Counted from the first letter of the stretch, positions 17,945 to 27,387 are shown. The stretch: DNA of 64,000 bases from Clostridium homopropionicum DSM 5847 (GCF_001263795.1 NZ_LHUR01000012.1:124001-188000); one strand, 5' to 3'. Translations and numbers: made by a program. The notes: a model not told the origin generated them from the sequence alone.

Positions 17945-18910
17945 CTATCTTTCTTCAAGCCATTTTGCAACATCCAAAGCATGATAAGTAATGATTATTT
18001 TAGCACCGGCCCTCTTTATTCCAATCATATTTTCCATAACAATTCTTTTTTCATCTATCCAACCATTTTTTGCAGCAGCCTTTACCATAGAATACTCTCC
18101 ACTAACATTATAAGCTGCAATTGGATAGTCAAAACGATTTGAAGCTTCTCTAATAACGTCCAAATATGCAAGGGCAGGTTTAACCATTATAACATCTGCT
18201 CCTTCTTCTATATCAGATTGACATTCCCTCATTGCTTCTCTTAAATTGCTTGGATCCATCTGATAAGTTTTTCTGTCTCCAAAGCTTGGAGCTGATTGTG
18301 CTGCATCCCTAAATGGGGAATAATAAGCTGATGCATATTTTGCACTATATGACATAATCATTAAATCTTTAAATCCATTCTCGTCTAAAGCCTCTCTAAT
18401 TGCTTTTACTCTTCCGTCCATCATATCTGACGGTGCAATTATATCAACACCAGCCTTTGCCATGCTTACTGACATTTTTGATAGTAATGGCAATGTTTCA
18501 TCATTTAATATTTTGCTTTCACAAATTAATCCACAATGTCCATGAGAAGTATACTCACAAAGACATATATCTGCAATTATTAATAACTCTGGCGCTTTAT
18601 TCTTTATATATCTTATTGCCCTTTGGGTAACCCCATTATCGTCATATGCCTGGCTACCTACTTCATCTTTATGAGCAGGAATGCCAAATATTAAAATTGC
18701 ATTAATACCACTTTCCAGTATTCTATATAGTTCTTCATCAAAACGATCAATGGAATACTGATAAATTCCTGGCATTGATTCTATTGGATTTTTAATATTT
18801 TCTCCTTCAATAATAAAAACTGGATAAACTAAATCTGTTTTTTCTATACTAGTTTCTCTAACTAAACTTCTCATGGGCCCATTTACACGCAATCTTCTCA
18901 TATGTTTCAT
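17945..18910 (-). CDS. hemB: Porphobilinogen synthase (5-aminolevulinate dehydratase)
   Basis: HemB condenses two 5-aminolevulinate molecules to porphobilinogen. Visible are [15 protein letters not shown], the metal-site cysteines ([19 protein letters not shown]), and the Schiff-base lysines in [18 protein letters not shown] and [12 protein letters not shown] longer frame reaches 18925, but the ATG at 18910 has GAGGA 8 nt upstream and gives 321 residues, the usual size. It sits 7-10 bp from its neighbours. Confidence 0.95.
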   Translation of the reverse strand: MKHMRRLRVNGPMRSLVRETSIEKTDLVYPVFIIEGENIKNPIESMPGIYQYSIDRFDEELYRILESGINAILIFGIPAHKDEVGSQAYDDNGVTQRAIRYIKNKAPELLIIADICLCEYTSHGHCGLICESKILNDETLPLLSKMSVSMAKAGVDIIAPSDMMDGRVKAIREALDENGFKDLMIMSYSAKYASAYYSPFRDAAQSAPSFGDRKTYQMDPSNLREAMRECQSDIEEGADVIMVKPALAYLDVIREASNRFDYPIAAYNVSGEYSMVKAAAKNGWIDEKRIVMENMIGIKRAGAKIIITYHALDVAKWLEER

Positions 18911-18932
18911 GTGACTCGTCCTCATTTCACTA

Positions 18933-20426
18933 TTATTTTTCCCAAATATAATTCTTAATCTTGTCTATTAATCCATCTATATTGCTGATACTTGCTATTA
19001 TATCTGCATTATAATTATTTTCTTTTACTTCATTCACAGTAACTTCACCAATGCATGCAATCTTTATACCATTTGGCAATTGAATATTATTTTTATGAAT
19101 TTCTTCAAAGAACGCATTCACTCCAGATGCACTAAGGAAAACTAAACAATCCATTTCAGATATGTACTCTTTATTTTCTGTCAATTCCCCTTTTACATCA
19201 TATATAGGTATTTCCTTATATTCTATATTATTATCTTCAAAGGTCATGGTCAGCTCCTGGCTTCCTCTTAATGCCCTGGGAATTAATACTTTTTCATTTT
19301 TAAATACAACTTTAGAAAATTCATCTGCTAAATTTTTTGTTGTATATATATTGGGCATAAAGTCAGCAAAGTACCCATACTTCTGCAGTGTTTGTTTTGT
19401 ACCGCTTCCTATTACTGCAAATTTTATTTGATTTAATTTTCGCCTATCAACTTGATATTTTTCCATCTTATCAAAGAAAATATTGATAGCATTCTGACTT
19501 GTAAATATGATCCACTGGTATTTATCAATTCTCTGCAACTCTTCTTCTAATTGATAAATAAAAGGAGTTTCTTCTATTTTCATATTACAAATTGAATAAA
19601 CTCTTGCACCAAGTCTATGCAAACCTGACTCTAACTTATTATACATAACTCCAGTTCCAGTAATTCCAATTTTAACGTTGGATAAAGGTTTTGTATCTAT
19701 TGATGTAAAATTAAAGGCTGCAGTATCTCCTACAACAATAATAGCCGGGGATTTAATACCTTCCTCTTTGACTTTTACAGCAATATCAGAAAGGGTTCCT
19801 CTTACTGTTTTTTCGTTATTCATAGTTCCATTTGATATCACTGCTGCAGGTGTTTTTTTATCTTTACCATTTTCCATTAATTTATCTGTTATATTTTTAA
19901 GGTTAGACAGACCCATTAGAAACACAAGTGTTCCATCTAGTTTTCCTAAGACTTCATAATTATCTGTTAAGGTATTTTCAGATGATTTTGTATGCCCTGT
20001 TATAACATGAAAGCTTCTGCTTACTCCTCTATGAGTAACTGGTATCCCTACACTTGCTGGAACTGAAATAGCTGATGTAACACCTGGAATCACTTCAAAA
20101 GGAATCCCGTGTTTATTAAGTTCTTCTATTTCTTCTCCACCTCTTCCAAATACAAATGGATCTCCACCTTTTAAGCGAACCACCTTTTCGTATTTATAAG
20201 CACTTTCAACTATAATTTTATTTATCTCCTCTTGTGTTTTATAATGATTACCTGCCTCTTTTCCTACAAATACTTTCTTACATCCATCCTTTAAATAATT
20301 TAAAAGTTCATAAGATGCTAATCTATCATATATAACCATGTCGCAGGTTTTTAGAAGTTCTATTCCTCTTAAAGTGATAAGCTTAGGATCTCCTGGACCT
20401 GCTCCAACTAAATATACCTTACTCAT
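18933..20426 (-). CDS. cobA-hemD: Fused uroporphyrinogen-III C-methyltransferase / uroporphyrinogen-III synthase
   Basis: The 497-residue fusion has an N-terminal SUMT half (about 1-245; [47 protein letters not shown]) and a C-terminal HemD half (about 250-497). HemD closes hydroxymethylbilane to uroporphyrinogen III, and the SUMT half methylates it twice to precorrin-2. The fusion, common in clostridia, therefore diverts the intermediate straight toward siroheme or cobalamin instead of haem. It overlaps hemC by 8 bp. No hemE/F/G/H genes follow, which supports a siroheme purpose. Confidence 0.94.
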   Translation of the reverse strand: MSKVYLVGAGPGDPKLITLRGIELLKTCDMVIYDRLASYELLNYLKDGCKKVFVGKEAGNHYKTQEEINKIIVESAYKYEKVVRLKGGDPFVFGRGGEEIEELNKHGIPFEVIPGVTSAISVPASVGIPVTHRGVSRSFHVITGHTKSSENTLTDNYEVLGKLDGTLVFLMGLSNLKNITDKLMENGKDKKTPAAVISNGTMNNEKTVRGTLSDIAVKVKEEGIKSPAIIVVGDTAAFNFTSIDTKPLSNVKIGITGTGVMYNKLESGLHRLGARVYSICNMKIEETPFIYQLEEELQRIDKYQWIIFTSQNAINIFFDKMEKYQVDRRKLNQIKFAVIGSGTKQTLQKYGYFADFMPNIYTTKNLADEFSKVVFKNEKVLIPRALRGSQELTMTFEDNNIEYKEIPIYDVKGELTENKEYISEMDCLVFLSASGVNAFFEEIHKNNIQLPNGIKIACIGEVTVNEVKENNYNADIIASISNIDGLIDKIKNYIWEK

Positions 20427-21321
20427 GTGGAATTTCCTCCAAAATACTATTGGCCATTTTTTCAGCTAATTTTAAACGCTTTTCAACAGATGTACTTTCC
20501 TTGGTTTTTATAATTTCTCCATTTACTTCTTTCATCATCCAAATTGTAATTTCATTTCCATCTACTTTTGAATATGCTCCTATTGGTTCATGACACCCTG
20601 CATTAAAAAGCTCCAGTATCCTTCTCTCAGTTTCTAATTCTAATCTAGCTGCTGAATCTGAGATTTTTCCTATAACTTCACTAAGCTCACTATTTTTCCT
20701 TCCTTCTATTGCAATAATTCCTTGACCACCAGCTGGTATTAGCTCATCAATATCAAAATACTTATATTCACAGTCTGATTCCATATTAAGCTCTAACCTA
20801 TTTATTCCAGCAGCTGCAAGAATAATTCCATCATACATACCATCTTTTAATTTATTAACCCTAGTATTAACGTTGCCTCTTAAAGGCTTACATTCTATAT
20901 TTGTATATAATTCTTCTACTTGCATTTGTCTTCTTAAACTGCTGGTTCCAATAACAGCCATACTTTTTTCTTCAACCCTATTATCTCTCATAGTAATAAG
21001 CACATCCCTAGGATCCTCACGTTTTAACACTCCTAAAATATCTAATCCTTCCTTCATTTTCATAGGCATGTCCTTTGCACTGTGAATTGCTAGATCTATA
21101 TCATTTTTAAGTAATGCTTCTTCAAATTCAGAAACGAATACAGCTTTTCCACCAAATTCTATTAAAGGTTTATCAAGAATCTTGTCTCCAGTTGTATGAA
21201 TAACTACAACCTCACATTCAATTTCAGTATACTGTTGCTTTAATGCATTAATTACAAGATTAGTTTGAATAAGTGCTAATTTACTTCCCCTTGTTCCAAT
21301 TTTTATTTTATTTTTAATCAT
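20419..21321 (-). CDS. hemC: Hydroxymethylbilane synthase (porphobilinogen deaminase)
   Basis: The 300-residue protein polymerises four porphobilinogens on its dipyrromethane cofactor. Motifs are IGTRGSKLALIQT at the start, the catalytic Asp region IDLAIHSAKDMP, SLRRQMQ and the cofactor-attaching cysteine in LFNAGCHEPIGAY. It sits between sirC-like and cobA-hemD genes, overlapping the latter. Confidence 0.96.
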   Translation of the reverse strand: MIKNKIKIGTRGSKLALIQTNLVINALKQQYTEIECEVVVIHTTGDKILDKPLIEFGGKAVFVSEFEEALLKNDIDLAIHSAKDMPMKMKEGLDILGVLKREDPRDVLITMRDNRVEEKSMAVIGTSSLRRQMQVEELYTNIECKPLRGNVNTRVNKLKDGMYDGIILAAAGINRLELNMESDCEYKYFDIDELIPAGGQGIIAIEGRKNSELSEVIGKISDSAARLELETERRILELFNAGCHEPIGAYSKVDGNEITIWMMKEVNGEIIKTKESTSVEKRLKLAEKMANSILEEIPHE

Positions 21322-21337
21322 TGAATCCTAGTCTCCT

Positions 21338-21982
21338 TTAGACTTTATATTTAGAAATTATATTCTCTATTTCTTCGGTTGTTATGTTTCTTCCGTATAA
21401 TTGGGCAAGAGCTATCAATTCATTATATACTTGCTTTCTATATTCAGTATTAGGCACTTCCTTTTTTATATATTCCCTTTGTTCTCCTAAAACTTCAATC
21501 AGTTCTCCATAGTACTCTGGAATATATTTTTCAATGTCCCTTTTTATTTTAGCTGCCATTGCAGGGCTATTTCCCCCTGTTGCTATTGAAACAACTAATT
21601 CTTGATTTTTTATTATTGCAGGAAAAACAAAACTGCATTCTTCCTTTACATCAACAACATTTACCATCTTATTGTTTCTCTTGCAAACTTCTGATATATG
21701 TGAATTAAGAAGCTTATTGTCCGTTGCAGCTATTATAATTTCTGCAGCTAGTATATCCTCATCACGAAATTCTCTATTGTATAAAATTATTTGTTCCTTA
21801 CTGTTTTTTTCATCATGGAACTTCTTAATTTTATAAATTTCTTCACAAATGTTTGGTGCTATAACAATTATTATTGCTTCAAACTTTAGTAATACTTTTA
21901 TTTTCCCTAATGCAATTTTTCCTCCACCTACAACTAAAAAAATCTTATTATTTATATCTATATAAAATGGAAAGTATGCCAT
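21338..21982 (-). CDS. Precorrin-2 dehydrogenase / sirohydrochlorin ferrochelatase-like (Met8/SirC)
   Basis: The 214 residues correspond to the N-terminal half of CysG or to Met8. There is a Rossmann start (FLVVGGGKIALGKI, about 15-28), IIAATDNKLLNSHISEVCKR, and the Met8-type segment SIATGGNSPAMAAKIKRDIE. It oxidises precorrin-2 to sirohydrochlorin with NAD+ and may also insert iron to give siroheme. No separate SirB-type chelatase is seen in the window, so a bifunctional role is plausible. It abuts hemA. Confidence 0.9.
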   Translation of the reverse strand: MAYFPFYIDINNKIFLVVGGGKIALGKIKVLLKFEAIIIVIAPNICEEIYKIKKFHDEKNSKEQIILYNREFRDEDILAAEIIIAATDNKLLNSHISEVCKRNNKMVNVVDVKEECSFVFPAIIKNQELVVSIATGGNSPAMAAKIKRDIEKYIPEYYGELIEVLGEQREYIKKEVPNTEYRKQVYNELIALAQLYGRNITTEEIENIISKYKV

Positions 21983-23136
21983 TATTTTTCCTCACTTATT
22001 ATATCATCTAACGAATCCAGCAGTATTCCCAACTGCTCACTGTTAAGTGAACGCTTCAAATGATATAATACATAAGGAAATCCTTTCTCCTGGACCTTCT
22101 TATTAATCTTATCAATTGAAGTATGAAATTCCTGAAAACGCATATTTTTTAATGCTTCATCAATACACTTATCTAATATTATCTGTGCTTTATCTAATTC
22201 CTTAAGCTTTATCCTATTATTTTCTTTGGAAGCTTTCTCAAAATAATCTATATCAACTATATCCATTCCTTTAATATTTAAAATATCTTTATCAATATCA
22301 CCTGGTACTGCTAAGTCAATAAATAATTTATTTGATGTGCACCCATCTAATACATTTAATACTTCATCATAAGTAAATGTATAATGTGGACTTGTTGTTG
22401 CACTAACAATAACATCAGCTCTTTTTAAAAACTTGTATCTATCCTTGTAGTCACTAATCTGAATATTACTTATGTTTGAAAATAATCCATTACTTTTATT
22501 ATGGCTTCTGCTAGTTCCAATAATACTAATATCTTTACTGCATAGGTTTTTAGCAACTATGCTTCCCATTTTACCGGAGATTCCCACAATTAGGACCCTG
22601 GAATTTTCTTTTGTCTTTAAATATTCTATAATTTTATTTGCTGTCAAAGTACCTATAGAAACAGGGGTATTAGAAAGTTTTGTATCTGTTTTTATAGCTT
22701 TTGCACTGCTTAATGCTCCTTGAAATGCCAAATTCAATTCGACATTTGAAAATTTATTATTCAAAGATAATTCATATGCATCCTTTACCTGCCTTAAGAT
22801 TTCATCTTCACCTAAAACCATTGAATCTAAACCGCAAGCAACTCTAAATAAATGCCTTACTGCTTCATCATTGCTATATACATTAAAATATTTTCTGATT
22901 TCACTCTGCTTAGCATTTTTAAATTTTGCTAACTGCTTTTCTACTATATCAATTGAAGTTTTATCTCCACTAAAGTAAATCTCGCTTCTATTGCAGGTTG
23001 AAACAATAACACATCCTCTAAGTTTTTCCTCTTGCAATAACTGTTTTTCAAACTCCAGCTGTTCATCAGAAGAAAATGCAAATAGTTCTCTTATATTAAC
23101 TGGTGTTGTTTTATGGCTAATACTAATACAGTGCAT
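21982..23136 (-). CDS. hemA: Glutamyl-tRNA reductase
   Basis: HemA reduces Glu-tRNA to glutamate-1-semialdehyde, the entry point of the C5 pathway. It shows the catalytic cysteine motif VIVSTCNRSEIYF, the GLDSMVLGEDEILRQVK block and an NADPH site (VLIVGISGKMG). The frame extends to 23178, but the ATG at 23136 has GGAGG 8 nt upstream and gives MHCISISHKTTPVNIRE, the normal N terminus, and 384 residues. A stem-loop (23166-23199) separates it from the sulfur genes upstream. Confidence 0.95.
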   Translation of the reverse strand: MHCISISHKTTPVNIRELFAFSSDEQLEFEKQLLQEEKLRGCVIVSTCNRSEIYFSGDKTSIDIVEKQLAKFKNAKQSEIRKYFNVYSNDEAVRHLFRVACGLDSMVLGEDEILRQVKDAYELSLNNKFSNVELNLAFQGALSSAKAIKTDTKLSNTPVSIGTLTANKIIEYLKTKENSRVLIVGISGKMGSIVAKNLCSKDISIIGTSRSHNKSNGLFSNISNIQISDYKDRYKFLKRADVIVSATTSPHYTFTYDEVLNVLDGCTSNKLFIDLAVPGDIDKDILNIKGMDIVDIDYFEKASKENNRIKLKELDKAQIILDKCIDEALKNMRFQEFHTSIDKINKKVQEKGFPYVLYHLKRSLNSEQLGILLDSLDDIISEEK

Positions 23137-23165
23137 ATTGCATGCCTCCATAGCTTGTAAATTGT

Positions 23166-23199
23166 AAGTAAAGGGCAAACAATCGTCAGCCCTTTACTT
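23166..23199 (-). terminator. Intercistronic hairpin between JAMM gene and hemA
   Basis: A perfect 11-bp stem (23166-23176 with 23189-23199) with a 12-nt loop lies after the JAMM stop. No run of U follows, so it is a weak or partial terminator, or an mRNA processing/stability hairpin that lowers hem expression relative to the sulfur genes. Confidence 0.45.
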
Positions 23200-23214
23200 A
23201 TTATTTATCATTAA

Positions 23215-23628
23215 TTACATAATATTTATTGTTTCTTCAATGACATTTTTATCTTCATTAATTAAAAATGCTTTCAATACATATTCATTTTTATTCATTA
23301 AGGATAAAATTAAATAATTAGCTTTTGAATCATATGCAAGTCTCTTATCTTCTTCTGATGGTCTAGCAGGTGATTCTGGGTGTGAATGAAAATTTCCTAA
23401 TAACTCCAAGTTATTTGCTCTCATATCCTTAATTGCAGCCAGCTGTTCTTTTGGGTCCATGGAAAAATGTTCATTACTTTCATCAATATTTGTCAGCAAA
23501 TATACCTTTTCAATATATTTCACATCACCATTTACCTTCCCTGCAATAAGTCCACAAGCTTCATTAGGTAAGCCGCTTAATGCATGTTGTAAAATAATAT
23601 CATAATCACTCTTCTTCAAATATAACAT
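23215..23628 (-). CDS. JAMM/MPN zinc metalloprotease acting on a sulfur carrier protein (HcyD/QbsD/Mec+-like)
   Basis: The 137-residue protein is a minimal JAB/MPN domain. A conserved Glu lies near the start (LPNEACGLIAG), and the zinc motif HSHPESPARPSEED (H-x-H-x7-S-x2-D) is near residues 78-91. Bacterial members cut residues after the diglycine of ThiS-like carriers (QbsD, HcyD) or release cysteine from CysO (Mec+). Here the carrier gene two positions upstream in the operon ends in GGGSF, so it needs trimming before activation. It lies 10 bp after the ThiF-like gene. Confidence 0.88.
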   Translation of the reverse strand: MLYLKKSDYDIILQHALSGLPNEACGLIAGKVNGDVKYIEKVYLLTNIDESNEHFSMDPKEQLAAIKDMRANNLELLGNFHSHPESPARPSEEDKRLAYDSKANYLILSLMNKNEYVLKAFLINEDKNVIEETINIM

Positions 23629-23637
23629 TATGCATCC

Positions 23638-24441
23638 CTACTTTCCATCACACTCAACCTGCTCATAGTCAATTAATTGGGTTATTGTAGGATGTTCTCC
23701 GCAAACTCCGCAGTTTCCATTATCCGGAAGCTTAATAGTATGAAATTCCATTTCAAGTGCATCATAGGTTAATAATCTTCCAACAAGTGGTTCTCCTACA
23801 CCAAGAATGCATTTTATTGCTTCCATTGCCTGAAGACTTCCTATAACACCACCCATTGCACCAATCACTCCTGCCTGCTTACAAGTAGGCACTGCATCCT
23901 TTGGCGGCGGATTTTTAAACACACAGCGGTAACATGGACCTTGTCCAGGGACATAAGTCATTAGCTGCCCGTAAAATCTTATAATCCCTGCATGTGAAAA
24001 TGGTTTTTTTGCCATAACACATGCATCATTAATCAAAAACTTTGCTGGGAAATTATCGGTTCCATCAATGATAAAATCATAATCTTTAATTAAATCCATA
24101 ACATTTTCTGATGTTACAAATGTACGATATGTACTTACCGTCACATCAGAATTTATTGCATTTATTGTCTCCTTTGCTGACTTAACTTTTGCCTTTCCAA
24201 TATCAGCAGTACTATGAATTATCTGCCTCTGTAAATTAGATAAATCTACTTCATCTGCATCTACAATTCCAATGGTTCCTACACCAGCTGCTGCAAGATA
24301 CATAGCAGCTGGAGCACCAAGTCCCCCTGCACCAATAATTAATACTTTTGCATTTAATAATTTTTTCTGTCCTTTTGCCCCTACTTCTTTCAAAATAATA
24401 TGGCGAGAATATCTTTCTAACTGATCATTTGTAAATGCCAT
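23638..24441 (-). CDS. ThiF/MoeB/HesA-family adenylyltransferase for the sulfur carrier (HcyF-like)
   Basis: The 267-residue E1-like enzyme adenylates the C-terminal glycine of a ubiquitin-like carrier. It has the ATP loop VLIIGAGGLGAPAAMYLAAAGVGTIGIVD, the adenylation residues D-x-VDLSNLQRQIIH and CxxC zinc pairs (CYRC near residue 173 and CGVC near 246). The usual thioesterifying cysteine region is PTCKQAG. No rhodanese domain is attached, so sulfur must come from another source, plausibly sulfide or the TusA-like protein of the same operon. Its start overlaps the stop of the carrier gene. Confidence 0.9.
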   Translation of the reverse strand: MAFTNDQLERYSRHIILKEVGAKGQKKLLNAKVLIIGAGGLGAPAAMYLAAAGVGTIGIVDADEVDLSNLQRQIIHSTADIGKAKVKSAKETINAINSDVTVSTYRTFVTSENVMDLIKDYDFIIDGTDNFPAKFLINDACVMAKKPFSHAGIIRFYGQLMTYVPGQGPCYRCVFKNPPPKDAVPTCKQAGVIGAMGGVIGSLQAMEAIKCILGVGEPLVGRLLTYDALEMEFHTIKLPDNGNCGVCGEHPTITQLIDYEQVECDGK

Positions 24442-24650
24442 TAGAAGCTGCCTCCTCCCATAAAGTATAGGAATTCAACAGTATCATTTTCATTTAAAGT
24501 TTTGCTTTGAAAATCTGCACTGTTTACAAATTCATCATTTACTGTTACTGTTACATATTGAGCATTCTCTACTTTCTCAACCTCAATTAATTCTACTACG
24601 GTAATGCCATCTTTTACTTCCTTTTTCTTTCCTGCTACTGTTATAAACAT
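24441..24650 (-). CDS. ThiS/MoaD-like sulfur carrier with C-terminal GGGSF
   Basis: This 69-residue ubiquitin-fold protein starts MFITVAGKKKEVKDG and ends FLYFMGGGSF. Carriers used directly end in GG; the extra residues here must be removed, matching the JAMM protease in the operon. After trimming and adenylation, the C terminus would become a thiocarboxylate that donates sulfide. The setting beside MetY, TusA-like and sulfite reductase genes resembles the HcyS system described for Wolinella methionine synthesis rather than thiazole synthesis; no thiG/thiH is present. Confidence 0.88.
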   Translation of the reverse strand: MFITVAGKKKEVKDGITVVELIEVEKVENAQYVTVTVNDEFVNSADFQSKTLNENDTVEFLYFMGGGSF

Positions 24651-24661
24651 TTTATTACCCC

Positions 24662-24988
24662 CTATATAATGTCATTTAATATCTTTTGTAATTCCACTTT
24701 ATTTTTAAAACCTCTTGTCCTATTTATTTCCTGACCATCTTTTATGAATACAATAGTTGGTGAAGCCATAATTTGATACTTCTGTGCAAGATTTTCATCA
24801 AAATTAACATTTACCTTGACTACTTTTGCCATGTTTTCATATTCATCTTCTAAATCTCCAAGAATAGGAGACATTTGCTTGCATGGAATACAAGAATCAG
24901 AATAAAATTCTACTAAAACTGGCACAGGAGACTTCAACACTTCTGTTTCATAATTTTCTTCATTTACTCTTAATGCCAACCCTTTCAC
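24662..24988 (-). CDS. Thioredoxin-like protein
   Basis: The 108-residue protein has the thioredoxin fold signature VLVEFYSDSCIPCKQMSPIL with redox pair CIPC, and a cis-proline (MASPTIVFI). It has no signal peptide, so it is cytosolic. Active-site residues between the cysteines differ from the classical GP, suggesting a dedicated partner, perhaps AprAB, the sulfite reductase or the TusA-like protein. The frame begins with GTG at 24988 just 2 nt after GGAGG; a TTG at 24979 is an alternative start. Confidence 0.85.
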   Translation of the reverse strand: MKGLALRVNEENYETEVLKSPVPVLVEFYSDSCIPCKQMSPILGDLEDEYENMAKVVKVNVNFDENLAQKYQIMASPTIVFIKDGQEINRTRGFKNKVELQKILNDII

Positions 24989-25026
24989 CCCTCCATTTTT
25001 AAATTGGGTTCTCTCATTATTCCCTA

Positions 25027-25272
25027 TTAGTCTTCAAGCTTTTTTACTATTAAAGTATAGGTCCCATCTTCATTATTAATTAGCTTAAGTATCTGGTGTC
25101 CTTCCTCTTTAAGACTTCTTGGAACATTCTGAACAGGCTCACCATCATTCATTCTAACTGCTAAAGTTTCTCCAATTTCTAATTCTTCAATGGCTACTTT
25201 AGCCTTAACAAATGTAAGAGGGCAAACTACATCGGTAATATCCACTGAATCTGCAATATTATAATCAGCCAT
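25027..25272 (-). CDS. TusA/SirA-like sulfur-relay protein
   Basis: The 81-residue protein carries the family cysteine in DITDVVCPLTFVKAKVAIEE; the usual CPxP is CPLT here, a form seen in TusA-like proteins next to sulfite/thiocarboxylate genes. TusA proteins carry persulfide sulfur between enzymes. A longer in-frame opening to 25383 is rejected because it lies inside the sulfite reductase gene and lacks a ribosome site, whereas ATG 25272 has GGAGG 9 nt upstream. It overlaps the upstream gene by 8 bp. Confidence 0.88.
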   Translation of the reverse strand: MADYNIADSVDITDVVCPLTFVKAKVAIEELEIGETLAVRMNDGEPVQNVPRSLKEEGHQILKLINNEDGTYTLIVKKLED

Positions 25273-26125
25273 TATAAGCATCCTCCATTTCTTTTTTAAA
25301 TTTCTCTGCACCAACTCTATCAATTGTAAACTTAAATCTTTCTCCTGGCTTTCCATTAGTTTGGAAAAAGTTAATTGCAGCATCTGTTACACGATAAAGC
25401 TGTTCTTCTGTTTTTATCAGTGGTAAGAAGGAATCTCCCTTATTGATTGTATTTCCAAATAAACCACCAAAGGATACAATATATGAACTTTCTCCTACCC
25501 ATGCTCCAGTTGGGCAGGATTTTTCACAACGACCACAGTTATTACATTTATCTGTATCAATAGTGATATCATTATTTTCAATCTTAATTGCTCCACTGCG
25601 GCAGGCTCTTTCGCAAACCCCACAAAAAATACATTTATCTGCTTCCCAATGGACATCAGAGGCTCCTTTTATACCTAAGTCATTTTCTTCAGCCTTTAAG
25701 CAGTTATTTTGGCATCCAGTTACTCCAAACTTAAACTTATGAGGTAATTCTCTTGCATAATATCTTTTATCAAGTTCTTCAGCAATTTTATAAGCATCAA
25801 TGTTACCACTTGGACAAATTACGTTGCCTTGACAAGCTGTAACAGTACGTACTCTAGGTCCGCAGACTCCAGGCTTGCATCCGCCTTTGGCTAATTCTGC
25901 TTTTACTTCTTCTATATCCTCAAATTTAATATATGGAATCTCAAGACCTTGTCTTGAAGTAAGGTGAACATACCCTTTGCCATACTTTTCAGCCACTTCA
26001 TATATATGCTTTAGGTTTTCTGCTGTTAAATTTCCTCCTACTACCTGAAGCCTAAGTGAAAAATTTCCCTTCTGCTTCTGTCTCATGAATCCACCTTTTT
26101 TTAATGCTGCATAGTCTACTGCCAT
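25265..26125 (-). CDS. Siroheme-type sulfite reductase with ferredoxin domain (AsrC/aSiR-like)
   Basis: The 286-residue protein joins half-length sulfite/nitrite reductase domains (about 1-150) to a ferredoxin insert. The siroheme-[4Fe-4S] ligands are visible as TACQGNVIC (C-x5-C, near 98-104) and TGCQNNC (C-x3-C, near 137-141). Two ferredoxin motifs follow (CIFCGVCERAC, CNNCGRCEKSC). It would reduce sulfite to sulfide with six electrons in the cytoplasm. AsrA/AsrB partners are not in this operon, so electrons probably come from ferredoxin. The siroheme genes downstream match its cofactor need. Confidence 0.9.
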   Translation of the reverse strand: MAVDYAALKKGGFMRQKQKGNFSLRLQVVGGNLTAENLKHIYEVAEKYGKGYVHLTSRQGLEIPYIKFEDIEEVKAELAKGGCKPGVCGPRVRTVTACQGNVICPSGNIDAYKIAEELDKRYYARELPHKFKFGVTGCQNNCLKAEENDLGIKGASDVHWEADKCIFCGVCERACRSGAIKIENNDITIDTDKCNNCGRCEKSCPTGAWVGESSYIVSFGGLFGNTINKGDSFLPLIKTEEQLYRVTDAAINFFQTNGKPGERFKFTIDRVGAEKFKKEMEDAYNG

Positions 26126-26148
26126 AATTAAATCCTCCTATCTATATA

Positions 26149-27387
26149 TTAAGCATCAATTGCCTGTTTAAAATCAGCTATCAAATCTTCTATATCTTCA
26201 ATTCCTACGCTGATGCGAATTAAATCCTCATATACACCTGCATTCTTCTTTTCTTCCTCAGTGCTGTGAATATAAATTGTTGAAGCTGGATGTATTACTA
26301 AAGTCTTTGTGTCACCTATATTTGAAACCTTCAATGAATATTTTAAGTTATTAATTATAGAAAAAGCTTTCTCCTTTGATCCCACACGAATAGTCACCAT
26401 AGCACCAAATCCATTTTTAAACTGCTTTTTTGCTATATTGTGATAAGGATTTGACTCTAAACCAGGGTAATTTACTGAGTGAATTTTTTCATTAGTTTCA
26501 AAGTACTTGGCTAATTTATAAGCATTATCACAGGATCGTTCCATACGAATTCCCATGGTTTCTAATCCTACACTATTAAGATAAGCATTAAAGGGTGAAA
26601 GACAGGCTCCTGTATTTCTAAATAGTGTCTCTCTAATCTTAGCAGTGAATGCAAAAGGCCCCATCTTTTTATATGGCTTTATGCTTGGATAACGTTCCTC
26701 ACTCCATGTAAATTTACCGCTATCTATAATAACCCCACTAATAGAATTGCCACTGCCATTTATATACTTTGAAGATGAATTTATGACTATATCAGCTCCT
26801 AATTCAATTGGTTTTACTAAATATGCAGTTGCAACCGTGTTATCTACAATAAATAGAATATTTTTCTCTTTTGCAAACTTTGCCACTGCTTGTATATCTA
26901 ATATATCCAACTTTGGATTTCCAATTGTCTCTGCAAAAATAATTTTAGTCCTGTCACTTACTTTTTTTTCAATTTCAGTGACTGTAGTCTCTTTTATATA
27001 CTTTGTGTTAATCCCAAAGGATTCTAGATCTTTAAATAGCCCAATAGTTCCACCAAATATTCCTGTATTAGAAATGATTTCATCACCACTTCTTACTACA
27101 TTCATAATTGCATTAAAAATTGCAGCCATACCTGATGCACATGCTACAGTACTTACTCCACCTTCTAGCAGCGTAATACGCTTTTCAAAAGATGCTATTG
27201 TAGGATTGCTAATTCTTGTATACGCAAAACCCGGAGCCGCGTTCAAAAAAACCTTCTCTAGACGTTCTGCTGATTCTTGTTCAAAAGCACTGCTTTGATA
27301 TATTGGAGTTAAAGTTGCTCCAGTATCTTTTTTACTTTCTATATTTCCATGTAAAAGAGATGTATTAAATTTCATTTTACTTGTCAT
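26149..27387 (-). CDS. metY: O-acetylhomoserine sulfhydrylase (MetY), probably thiocarboxylate-dependent
   Basis: The 412-residue PLP enzyme is of the Cys/Met metabolism class: SLLHGNIESKKDTGATLTPIYQSSAF at the N terminus, FAYTRISNPT, a phosphate-binding ACASGMAAI, and the PLP lysine in SSSKYINGSGNSISG. It replaces the acetyl group of O-acetylhomoserine with sulfur to form homocysteine. Being in an operon with a ThiS-like carrier, JAMM protease and ThiF-like enzyme, it most likely receives sulfur from the carrier thiocarboxylate, as reported for Wolinella MetY, rather than from free sulfide. That part is inference from context. Confidence 0.9.
   Translation of the reverse strand: MTSKMKFNTSLLHGNIESKKDTGATLTPIYQSSAFEQESAERLEKVFLNAAPGFAYTRISNPTIASFEKRITLLEGGVSTVACASGMAAIFNAIMNVVRSGDEIISNTGIFGGTIGLFKDLESFGINTKYIKETTVTEIEKKVSDRTKIIFAETIGNPKLDILDIQAVAKFAKEKNILFIVDNTVATAYLVKPIELGADIVINSSSKYINGSGNSISGVIIDSGKFTWSEERYPSIKPYKKMGPFAFTAKIRETLFRNTGACLSPFNAYLNSVGLETMGIRMERSCDNAYKLAKYFETNEKIHSVNYPGLESNPYHNIAKKQFKNGFGAMVTIRVGSKEKAFSIINNLKYSLKVSNIGDTKTLVIHPASTIYIHSTEEEKKNAGVYEDLIRISVGIEDIEDLIADFKQAIDA

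Noticed and set aside
25273-25383. N-terminal extension of the TusA-like protein
   Set aside because: It lies within the sulfite reductase gene and has no ribosome binding site; GGAGG precedes the ATG at 25272.
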